The translations under genes were made by a program, and so were the position numbers. Source: Stagonosporopsis chrysanthemi (lineage: Eukaryota > Ascomycota > Dothideomycetes > Pleosporales > Didymellaceae). Taken from it: DNA of 28,332 nt. Shown here one piece after another: positions 1 to 8,581 of this stretch (position 1 is the first letter of the stretch; each line of letters opens with the position of its first letter). The notes beneath the pieces are model-generated. The model saw nothing but the letters and a program-made list of their open reading frames with translations, was not told the origin of the DNA and searched no databases. The stretch covers positions 1 to 28,332 of the forward strand of contig JAFISE010000291.1 in NCBI GenBank assembly GCA_022560025.1, read 5' to 3'.

Positions 1-27
1 GGTATGAGTGACCCCCCCCCCCCCCCC

Positions 28-98
<71 letters not shown>

Positions 99-104
99 CC
101 CCCC

Positions 105-143
<39 letters not shown>
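1..143. repeat. Poly-C tract, about 130 cytosines
   Basis: After the first 11 bases the sequence is almost pure cytosine up to position 143. The longest uninterrupted run is about 69 C (29-97), followed by runs of 6 and 38 C broken only by G98 and A105. Open frames across it encode only polyproline and are not genes. It is either a real homopolymer able to form i-motif/G-quadruplex structure or a contig-edge artefact. Confidence 0.95.
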
Positions 144-145
<2 letters not shown>

Positions 146-1002
146 AAGACAAGAAAAAAACAAAAAAGAACCCTCCACCTTTCTCTCTCTCTAACGCCAT
201 TGCCATACCCAAACCATCCAACAAAACCGCCCACCCGCCTCACATCACCTCGCTTCGCTTCACAACCCAAAAGACTCTATACTCTACACACTAACCAGCC
301 TCCTTACAACCACCCCCTCCCCCCCGCACCAAACCGATCCAGTGCCTAAACACCGAGTTTATCCACAAGCACTCCACCACTCTCCCTGCTCACTAAAACA
401 ACTTAGTACAGGAGTAAACATTGGGGGTATATATCTCCCATCTAATCTAACCTAACCCCCCTCCCCCCTCCCCGTTTTTTTGCATAACCGCCGCGCCAAA
501 GTCTCTGATTAAGGTCACTTTGTACTCTCTTATTATACAGCATACAGCATACAGCATAACCTAGCACCCTATTAATTCCACTCTACTCCACACCACCTCC
601 CGGACCACCACCATCATTATTGCCACCACCACTCCACCTCCACTCCGCCTCCACTCCGCCTCCACCTCCTTACAATCACTCATAATGACTTACACCCTAC
701 AATGTGCAGCACACCCAAACAGTCCCGTGAACATACATTGGGGTATCCATATCTACTATCTCCTATTTACTATTTCCCATCTCCCATCTCGCATCTCCTA
801 CTCCTCATCCTACTCCCCATCCACATCCACATCCACATCCTCACCCTCATCCCCACGCGCCCAAACAGGAGCCAGGCAAAAAAAAAACCCAAACCCAGCC
901 CAACCCCGGAGACATGGAAAACGCATTGCTGAATCCCTCTTACCCCTTCCATTGCCCCAGCTCGCTCTCCTGCCTCTGCTCAAGGAAAGACAACTCCCGC
1001 TC
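144..1002. other. Intergenic, pyrimidine-rich, no gene seen
   Basis: This stretch is rich in C and A/T and carries short tandem motifs: ACAGCAT repeats near 537-558, CTCCGCC/CTCCACC repeats near 630-668, and CCACAT repeats near 819-840. The open frames are low-complexity and have no recognisable domain. It probably includes the 3' untranslated region of the phosphatase gene encoded to its right on the minus strand. Confidence 0.6.
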
Positions 1003-1245
1003 TCACAAGAAGTACTTGACCGCATTCTCATAATACTCGGGCCTGCTGGGCCAGTGCACGACGGCGGTTTCGCGCATGAGGCCGTTTTGCCGGAGTGTGT
1101 TGTTGATTGGGGGGTGGGGGTATGCGGGCTTGGCGTATGATGGGATGTTGCAGTCGTCGTCATCTTCTTCGCCTGGTGTAGCGCTGTCTTTTCGTCGCAC
1201 TGTCTTCCGCCCTGATTGCCCACCACCCACCGCGTCTTTCCCATC
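1003..1245 (-). CDS. Possible alternative C-terminal tail of the Ppg1-like phosphatase
   Basis: Immediately after the phosphatase TAG codon (1246-1248), in the same frame, 80 sense codons run to a TGA at 1003-1005. The encoded peptide looks like real protein: an acidic EEDDDD stretch, a Pro/Tyr-rich part, and the end RPEYYENAVKYFL. Its last three residues repeat the YFL with which the upstream ORF ends. A candidate 66-nt GT-AG intron (1184-1249, donor GTAGGA, acceptor GACAG) would remove the TAG in phase, joining ...VADYFL to ATPGEEDDDD... and giving a 509-residue protein. Stop readthrough would give 531. The branch site is weak, so splicing is an inference. An ancestral tail cut off by a nonsense mutation is the main alternative. 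Confidence 0.45.
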   Translation of the reverse strand, partial: DGKDAVGGGQSGRKTVRRKDSATPGEEDDDDCNIPSYAKPAYPHPPINNTLRQNGLMRETAVVHWPSRPEYYENAVKYFL

Positions 1246-2695
1246 CTACAGGAAGTAATCCGCGACGGGTTTCTTGGCCGGCATGCCCCTGGAATCCTGC
1301 GGCGCCGCCTCAAACACCCTATACCGGCGCCCGGGCCCGTCTCGATTCTTCTGCTCCAGCATACCCAGCCCACCCCCACCAGCACCACCAGCGTTCGGCC
1401 CATCGTTGCTGCCCAACACCCACCCGCCGCCTCCACCGCCGCGATCCCCATTACTCCTCCGCTGAAACCCCGCATTACTCCCGTCCTCGCCGAGCTCAAG
1501 AATCGCAGCGACATTGCCGCATCTATAGCAGTAATTCGGGGCACTCCAGACGGTAACAATAGTAGAGTCGAACATCTCCTTGAAGCCCTCCATGACGAGC
1601 TGGTGGGCGCGCGCAATGAGGCTGAGGTCGTTCTTGTGGTTGAAGCACTTGACGATGTCGGCGCCGAAGAGGAAGCCCGCGCCGCGGGGGGACAGGCCCC
1701 AGCCGTCGATTTCGTCTGGGTCGGACCACAGCAGGTCGCACATGGCGCCTTCGTGGGGGACTTCTTGCTTGCGGTCCAGCAGCCGGATCTTGTCGATGCT
1801 GTCGATGAGGGGGGAGAGGCCGCCGTGCACGCACAGGATGGCGCCCGTGTCGTTGCGGCTGGAGCCCCCGGAGGAGGAGGTGGCGCCGGTGCCGGGGGCG
1901 CCGACGTTGGTCGGGGTTGGGGGCGCGGCGGGCGAGGAGGAGCCCAGGTTGCCGCTTGCGCCGGAGACGGAGGATTGGTCCGAGTTGCGGGCGTAGCGGT
2001 ACATGATTTCGCCGGCGGCGTTGAGGGTTTCGATTTCGATGTCCTGGTCCAAGTCGGGGAGCGAGTCGATGTTGGAGTTGGACGCCATGGGCCCGTCGGT
2101 TGGTTGCAGCGAGGTGGCGGCGCCCGTCACCAGGGCGCCGAGGGCGAGGTAGTCGAAGACCTCGCAGCAGTAGCGCCAGACGTTTGCGCTGCCGTACTTG
2201 CGCAGGCACTCGTCGTAGAAGCCGTAGACGGTTGTGATCTGGCGCGACTCGTGGTTGCCGCGGATCAGCGTGATGCGGTCCGGGTAGCGGACTTTGAGGC
2301 AGAGGAGGAGGAGGAAGGATTCGAGCGAGTAGAAGCCGCGGTCGACAAAGTCGCCTGCACGTGTTAGCCTGCGTTTGCATAACGAAGGACTTCCATGCCC
2401 ACCCATGAACAGGTAGTTTGTGTCGGGCACGTCGCCGCCGACGCGGAACAGCTCCATCAGGTCGTGGAACTGGCCGTGGATGTCGCCGCATATCTGTCGC
2501 CGCATCAGCTCGGGCGCGGTGCAGCGAGGCTCAGCAACGTACTGTCACGGGGGCGTCGACGCCGACCACATTGCCCTCCTCGATCAGCAGCTCGCGCGCC
2601 TTGTAGCACAGCTCGCGGACCTGGTTCTCCGGGATGGGCCGACAGGCGCGCAGCTGCTGGATCGCCTTGTCGAGGTCGCTGCCACCAGCGCTCAT
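1246..2695 (-). CDS. ppg1: PP2A-like Ser/Thr phosphatase catalytic subunit, Ppg1 type
   Basis: A metal-dependent Ser/Thr phosphatase of the PP2A family, best matching fungal Ppg1. I read three exons: 2543-2695, 2403-2493 and 1246-2354, with introns of 49 nt (2494-2542) and 48 nt (2355-2402), giving 450 residues from the ATG at 2693-2695. Catalytic motifs appear in order: GDIHGQ (54-59), GDFVDRG (82-88), GNHE (114-117), CVHGGLSP (256-263), then ARAHQL and SAPNYCYRCGN. The end is DYFL, the family terminus whose Leu is normally carboxymethylated. Relative to PP2A it carries a Ser/Pro/Gly-rich insertion at about 157-253 and a Gly-rich insertion before the tail. Ppg1 in yeast is tied to glycogen metabolism and a STRIPAK-like complex (family knowledge). 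The assignment rests on sequence recall, so Pph3/Sit4-type paralogues should be excluded by phylogeny. Confidence 0.9.
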
Positions 2696-3412
2696 AGTGG
2701 CGGGGTGTGGGTGTGGGTGTGGGTGTGGGTACTAGAAGGGAGGCTCTGTCGTAACGTGCTGCTCTGTCGTAACGTGCTGCTCTGTCGTAACGTGCTGCTC
2801 TGTCGTAACGTGCTGCTCTTGCGCCTTATCGGCTCTCCCAGCTCTTTCGTATCGTGCGGCGGGCGCGAAGACGTCGGCGGAGTGGCGTTTGCGCCTGTAT
2901 CTCCGGAAACCGCGTCGCAATGGCGTTCCAATAAGCTTCAAACACCTTGACTCTTCACCTTCACAGCCGGTATCGCAATTCGAACTCGCTCAAACACAGT
3001 CGCTCGAATGTCGTCGTGCCGCCCGTGACATGACATGGCCCAACGACCCTACCGGCGCGGCCATGGCGCACACGCGCAGGACGCAGGGATCCACGCCTGA
3101 CACTAGCGCCGTCGCCCACCAAACGACCAAAAGTCTATCACCACGTCCCCCCGCCCGCCCTCTCCACGCACACGCCCCCTGTCCCCGCGCTCGAGGCATC
3201 TCAATTGGCACCGCACGCATCGCGCCACGCCGTCCCCATCATCTCCGACGCCCGCGCGCCCCGTGATGTCTCGGCGGGCCTGACTGCAACTTCGACACTT
3301 CCACATAGACCACCGCTCCTTCCACAAACAGCCGCTACTGGCCGCACCGGGAACACGGCGCCCAAGGCACCACAACACAGCCCACCACAGTCGTGGTTAC
3401 CGCGAACCCACC
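2696..3412. promoter_or_regulatory. Divergent intergenic region with tandem repeats
   Basis: This 0.7-kb gap separates the start of the minus-strand phosphatase from the start of the plus-strand small membrane protein, so it should hold both promoters. It begins with GTGTGG-type hexamer repeats (about 2703-2730) and a four-copy 18-bp repeat (listed separately). No convincing TATA box was seen. The overlapping open frames are Arg/Pro-rich on both strands and have no recognisable domain. Confidence 0.5.
2743..2814. repeat. Four perfect 18-bp tandem repeats
   Basis: The unit GCTCTGTCGTAACGTGCT occurs four times head to tail without spacers, 48-119 bp upstream of the phosphatase ATG. Each unit carries the near-palindromic core AACGT. 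The array lies in the presumed promoter or 5' untranslated region. It is a minisatellite, not a CRISPR array, because no spacers are present. Confidence 0.95.
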
Positions 3413-3826
3413 ATGCCGCCGCACATGCACCCCCGCTCCCTCACCACCGCCTCGCTCTTCACCACCACGCTCATGGTCTCCTTCTTCGTCGTCGCCGCCC
3501 CGCACATGATCCCCTGCCCCGTCGACCCGCGCACAATGGCCGACTCGCCCGATCCTACGAAGCGCCGCCGGAGACGGAGACACGCTGTGGAGGGAGAGGG
3601 CGCTGAAGGGAGTGATGGCGACGAGACGGCGAGGATCGAGCACAGGTTGAATCCCAAGCGCGAGTGTCCGATTCCCAAGCCGGGGGGGTTGGTGGGGCAG
3701 GTGCTGGGCATGGGGCTGGGGAGGGCGAGGCAGAGCGATGACACGGGGGACGAGAACACATCGATTGTCAAGCGCGTCGAGGGGTTGCGGGGGAGGAGGG
3801 GGGAGGCCGACAAGGATGGAGAGTAA
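3413..3826 (+). CDS. Small single-pass membrane protein, unknown function
   Basis: A single-exon ORF of 137 residues. The N-terminus has a short polar lead and then a hydrophobic segment at about residues 10-29 (signal anchor or uncleaved signal), followed by a PHMIPCPVDPR motif. Next come a run of six arginines (RRRRRR), an acidic/basic middle, and the segment RECPIPKPGGLVGQVLGMG before a charged tail. The two CP-containing motifs and the strong ATG context (CACCATG) argue for a real gene. I believe similar small proteins occur in other ascomycetes, but this is recollection and I can assign no function. The downstream neighbour is a degenerate HET gene on the opposite strand. Confidence 0.6.
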   Translation: MPPHMHPRSLTTASLFTTTLMVSFFVVAAPHMIPCPVDPRTMADSPDPTKRRRRRRHAVEGEGAEGSDGDETARIEHRLNPKRECPIPKPGGLVGQVLGMGLGRARQSDDTGDENTSIVKRVEGLRGRRGEADKDGE

Positions 3827-4219
3827 GAGTAAGAGTGGGGAGAATCTATGTGGATTGTATTGTATGTTTCCCAATGACCAAGCACGGAGGATGTAAGAGA
3901 GGAGGGCCAAGGGAATGTGTAGAATATGTACATATCTCGCTCGCACGCACCGTACAACACCATACCAGAAAGACTGTACCAGCATCGAAAGAATAGAACA
4001 ACAACATCTCACAGAGCTTCTGCGGCACTCGACCATGTAACGGAGCCAATGAGTCGTGCTTGAATGGCACTCCAACATAAGGACACCAGGACAGCGTCCT
4101 TTGTTGCCAGAGATGTTTCGGACCTTTGAGTCTCTCCTGGCGGCTTCGGACGCTGAGGATATTCACATTCCGTGAGCACTCGACCATGCCGGCAATCGCT
4201 TGCAGCAGGACAACGCGAC

Positions 4220-4618
4220 CGATATACATGCGAGCCATCAGTTTGAGCTGGACGGCCTGTTCGGTTCGATCGCTCTGGTTTACACAAAGTGCATCCGCCC
4301 ACCGCCAATCGCGAAAAGTCCTTCTGTCTGAGGTGCCACAAAGCATCATGCAAACTCTTTGTTGTCTGGAAGTCATGACGCTCGAGTTCGATCTGGCACG
4401 GATATTCTTTCGGGCCCCATTCATAGGACGGGGCATCGAAACGATGACAGATTGCGTCTGAGAGAACACCCAACAGGCTCCAGAGCAAACTCAATAGACT
4501 GCTGATGCCGTTTCTTAGCCCCGGGTCGAAGCTCCAGAAGACGGATCCATCCGTCCGGAAGTTCTTTGTAGATCTTATCGTACACGAGTCGATTTGGATC
4601 CAAGCCCACCATCGCCAC
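4220..4618 (-). pseudogene. HET-domain (heterokaryon incompatibility) protein relic
   Basis: Three fragments of a fungal HET domain lie in order on the minus strand but in different frames: PDGWIRLLELRPG (about 4517-4558), FDAPSYEWGPKEY followed by LHDALWHLRQKDF (about 4315-4437), and WRWADALCVNQSD with QLKLMARMY (about 4224-4307). These match the family pattern (IRLLxLxPG, YxALSYxWG, LHDALxxLR, WIDALCINQ, QxxxMxxIY). The last junction, near 4310-4315, looks like a one-base insertion. The first lies between 4437 and 4517. No full-length frame exists, and the later part of the domain is not recognisable beyond about 4200. An intron-like GT...AG stretch near 4690-4760 may have preceded it. HET genes trigger incompatibility cell death; this copy appears dead. 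Confidence 0.75.
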
Positions 4619-6656
4619 TGCGTCCCCTCGATTTTCGAGTCGTAAGCTGCAGACAGGAATGTTTGATGGCCAAACGGTTGTTTGCTACAAAGTAACTATT
4701 CCCATTAGCGCTTTGCTTCACATCGCTCACACAGCATACCTTACTCCTTCTGCAATAACAATCGACGGACACTTCGAGAGACTGAAGCCTTTACAGCCTG
4801 AGCAGTAGACAATATATACCAAACCGCGTTTCTTATTGCGTTTCTGGATTATGATTGGGGTTCCAGACTTTGTATCATTCGACTACCTGTCTTGCGCTGT
4901 TCGGATTCGCGTTTCCAGTACGGATCCCACACGGATACGTATATATTGTTGAACAAGCACCACGACGCAAGTGCTTATCTCACGTGGACTTCATGCAGTG
5001 GGTGACAAATGGAAGCAGAAGGTGGTGAGGCTGGACACTCGATCTTTGAATCTCAGGTCGCACGAGGATCCTACAATATGGACCTGGTCAGAACATCGCA
5101 AGATCTTGACCAACTACACGCAGCCTACAAAATGAGCACATAAGGTCGTATTCGTTGTGCCTGGTAGTGGCGCGGCTCTCAGGATAATCACGGCATTCTC
5201 ATCCCATAGATGGTCCTCGAAAAGATGCGTCGCGCTGCTTGTCTAGCCGGGCCAGTCCCAAGACCGAAAGTAAAGCAACAGACAATAGACGTCGATATTT
5301 CATACATGAACCAACAAGAAAATATTCCGTCAAAACGCCGATATTTCATACATGAACCAACAAGAAAATATTCCGTCAAAACGCCCATTCACATGAGCTT
5401 ACAAAGATGTAGATTGGGACTGGGTGGGTAATGCACATAGCGAACACAGAAAGCAAGAACAACGGAACACATCAAGAGCAACACAATCCAGCCACACAAC
5501 CAGGAAAATCACGTAACCATACACCAAGAGAACTAGCAGGAGGGATTGTACCCAGCACCACTCGACGCTATCCGATTCGGGCACTGTCCACAACGACCTG
5601 AGTCTCAAGTATATAAGAAGGATCAACCCTTACGTACCCGACGACTACAAAGCACGCCAAAACACAGCACCACCGCACACACCATCTCCTTCCCATCGCC
5701 CCCTTAAAAAAAACCCAAGCCATATAACCACCATCCCCTCTCTGCACAAGAAGCCGCCAAGATTAGATTCCCCGTGGCCAGCTTCCCCAGTCAGCACCTT
5801 CACTCAGACTACCTACAACCCCCGCCGTGGCCCCGTCCCATACATCCCCTTACACGGCCGCTACACCACACCACACCACACATCACACGCCACATCCCCG
5901 TTCTCTCCACCGCGCTTAACGTCGCAAACCCCAAGCATCAAAAAGAGCAGGGACCTCTGTACCGATAATATCCCATCCCATCCCACCAGTCAATCAATCT
6001 GCTCTCGCCCCAGCGCACCTGCAGCATCCACCCAGTCGGCGCAGGACCCACAGAAGCCGCCCTCATACCCCCCCCTCCCCCCCCCCCACGCGTATGCAAA
6101 TCTCCCATTAGACTAGTGAAGAAGACATGAACGGGCTGTGTTTGAGCGAGAGGCGAGTATGGGATGATTGAGGTAGGGAGAGTGTGGTGCTGTCGAGGGC
6201 TATGGGGGAGAATCTAGTCTGGAGACACGGTGGTATGGCAGGGGGGCAGACATGGAGGGAATGAGAGCTGCGGGGGGTGGGGCTGAATTCGGTGCCTAGT
6301 GTGGAGGAGAAGCATGATGTGTAGGAGACGAGAATGCGGCAATAGAAAAAACCATAAAAATAAGTGAACGCGCTTTCAAATTTCGTGCGAGGCGCGTGAC
6401 GTTGCATTCATTTCGTCTGTCCTATCCGTTTTACTCGTCTCGCGAATATCCGCCATGATCATTACCGCCCGTGAACCCATCTCTCGTAAGCCGTCTTTCG
6501 TGAATCGTAAGCTATGCGCCGAACGCCAAAGCAGCCCCGTGGGTGCTGCCAAATGCAAATGAACCGCCATGTGAAATACCGACTCAAAGTCGTCAGAAAG
6601 AAATCTTTGTACAAGCTCCAGCGCAGTGCGTGGAAAGCAGATGACGGACCAGGACT
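4619..6656. other. Two-kilobase gene-poor region
   Basis: I find no convincing gene here. It is less GC-rich than its surroundings and holds a perfect 46-bp tandem duplication (separate entry), a CACACCACACCACACA stretch near 5868-5885, and interrupted C runs near 6068-6088. The short frames on both strands have no motif or codon pattern suggesting function. The right part should include the 3' untranslated region of the Cys-rich surface protein gene. Confidence 0.5.
5293..5384. repeat. Perfect 46-bp tandem duplication
   Basis: A 46-bp AT-rich unit beginning CGATATTTCATACATGAACC is present twice without any mismatch (5293-5338 and 5339-5384). It lies in non-coding DNA. Perfect identity points to a very recent duplication or replication slippage. 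Confidence 0.95.
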
Positions 6657-7792
6657 CTACCGTCTGCTCGAGTGCCTTGTGCGCCGTGTGTGGCGGTCTG
6701 AGGAACTTGCGCTGCCTGCAAAACTGTTAGCATTCCGATTCGCATTCAAGATGGGTAAAACTCACTGCTCGACGTGTAGTCGGAGTAGTAGTACGACGAT
6801 CCGCTGACGGTCGTACTCTTGTCATCTCGCCTGTCGTGCCTCTTCTTCAGCCCAAGCGCGAGAGCCAATCCGCCCAGCGCAGCGGCCATACCCATACCCT
6901 TGCCGAAGCCGCTCGTCTTCTCGCTCATGGGGCGGTTCGGCCTAGCCGGGCCCTGGCCGTGCCACCTTCCTCCAGCAGCGCCGCCGGCGTGGTGGTGGTC
7001 CTCGATGTACGTCGACTCCTCGTGGGTGTGCTTGCGCTTGCCGCCGATGCCCAGAATGCCGAGCAGGGTGTCGAAGAGCGCACGCGCGCAGCAGAAGAGA
7101 CAGAGCAACAGAAGGAGCAGGATACCTAGAATGACGCCGATGACGATTCCAGCAATGGCGCCGCCGGAAAGGCCGTTGGAGGCATCAGTCTCGGTGAGCC
7201 CGCCACCGTTCGCACCGGTAGGGACAGCGGTCTGGAAGGGGACTGTTGCGGTGGGAGTGCCGGTGTATGTGATGACGACCAGCGTGGAGGAGGTAGGTCG
7301 AACAGGCGCAGATGGTGAGCCAGTAGGCAGGATGCCGCCAGAGCTGCCGCCAGCAATCAGTGCACAGGTGTTGGCGGCAGGGTCCTTGCAGTAGAACCCG
7401 GAGTCGCAGCACACGCTTCCACACGGGCTTTGGCTGTTGCCGCACGCAGCAGTCGTTGTACCGCTTCCGCCGGCGAGTGTTGACCCAACGCTGGTCTTGG
7501 TCACTGCACCAACCGTCTCTACCCAGGTCGTCGTGTAGTAGATCCATCCACCGCCTCCAGAGCCTGCTGAGCCGCACTGAGCTTGGTTGCTGGCATCGGT
7601 GACGCAGGTCGAGCCCGAGGGACAGCAGAGCCAGTCGCCCCAGCCGCAGGTCACGCCGTCGCAGGACTGGCGCTTGTCGATTTGAGTTGCGTTGTGGAGG
7701 CGCATAAGCTCTTCATCGTGGACCGGGTACGGCTTTGCGAGGACTGTAGATGTGGTGAGCGCCAGGAGGGCGAGCGCCTTGAAGAGCCCCAT
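6657..7792 (-). CDS. Secreted Cys-rich single-pass cell-surface protein
   Basis: Two exons (6766-7792 and 6657-6715) flank a 50-nt intron with GTGAGT, GCTAAC and TTTGCAG signals, giving 361 residues. Residues 1-19 form a signal peptide. A Lys-Arg site at 40-41 could be cut by a Kex2-type protease. Two Cys-rich modules follow (about 44-73 and 117-143, each with a CC pair, as in small chitin-binding-like modules), then a Ser/Thr/Pro-rich stalk and a transmembrane helix (about 211-235) followed by CC. The cytosolic part is His/Gly-rich and contains a second hydrophobic Gly/Ala patch. The last exon adds a Ser/Arg-rich tail after YYYSDYTSS. The layout resembles fungal wall-stress sensors, but it is not a canonical WSC domain and the function is unknown. 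Confidence 0.85.
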
Positions 7793-8581
7793 TGCGCGCT
7801 GAACTGAGGTCGGAAAAGACCTCTCCGGCTGGCTTTGTTTGTTGATTCAGCAGGACTTAACGTCGATCGCGGCGGTGAGCGTCGTCTTGTACTGGTAACA
7901 CAATGCGGGGTTTATCTTAGCGTATCTGCAGGTGATAGCGAATGGAAGTCGTAGCGAGCGTCGATGCCTCGTGGATGCTTCGACGGTTGGAATGCAGTCA
8001 GCGATTGTTCTTTGATGCAACAAACAAAGAATGAGTGGGTGAACGTGGAAGGAAGCGTCGACGTCGTGCAAGAAAGCAAGGGAGGAAATAGTGCTCTTAG
8101 ATCTGCTGGGGCTGGCGCTTCCCGTGAGGTGGTTGGGGAGGCTGGTACGACCACGACAACGTCCAATGGGATGCGCAGGACCCGGGCCTTGAAACGGTCG
8201 GTGCGAATAATTGTCTGGATCGTGATGCAAGTATTTGTGAGCTCGTCAGAAGACAGCAGTTCAATTCTCTGAGGAGAAGCTCATCGTGAGGGTTAGAGTG
8301 AGCAAGATGACCTCAGTGTATACAGTGACCCAAAACGTGCAAGCGTCGTTTCCACCTAGCAACGACCAGCCACCCGTATTACACCTCACCATCATCATGC
8401 AACGACCCGCTGTCAAGAATCGAATCTGCAACATCCCTGATCTGCTGCAGTGCTCGTTCCTGACTAGAGGATCCTGCGTCATCGCCGCGTGAGCTAATTC
8501 AGGACCGAGTCACTGTAAATCGCGCGCCTTGTCAGCCTTGCTCTACAATAGGATTGGAATCGCACCGTGTCGCTCTGACAC
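7793..8581. promoter_or_regulatory. Intergenic region, promoter side of the surface-protein gene
   Basis: This lies between the start of the Cys-rich surface protein and the stop of the GMC oxidoreductase, both on the minus strand. It should hold the promoter of the former and the 3' end of the latter. One 102-codon plus-strand frame (7964-8272) lacks recognisable motifs and I do not call it a gene. Confidence 0.45.

Noticed and set aside
1216..2367. Long plus-strand ORF (383 codons) opposite the phosphatase
   Set aside because: It is the antisense shadow of the phosphatase exons; its composition is Val/Ala/Gly-rich with no domain, while the minus strand carries all PP2A motifs.
2743..2814. 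Possible CRISPR-like array
   Set aside because: The 18-bp units are directly contiguous with no spacers and the genome is fungal; it is a minisatellite.
6514..6807. 97-codon plus-strand ORF
   Set aside because: It overlaps the last exon and intron of the Cys-rich surface protein in antisense and shows no domain.
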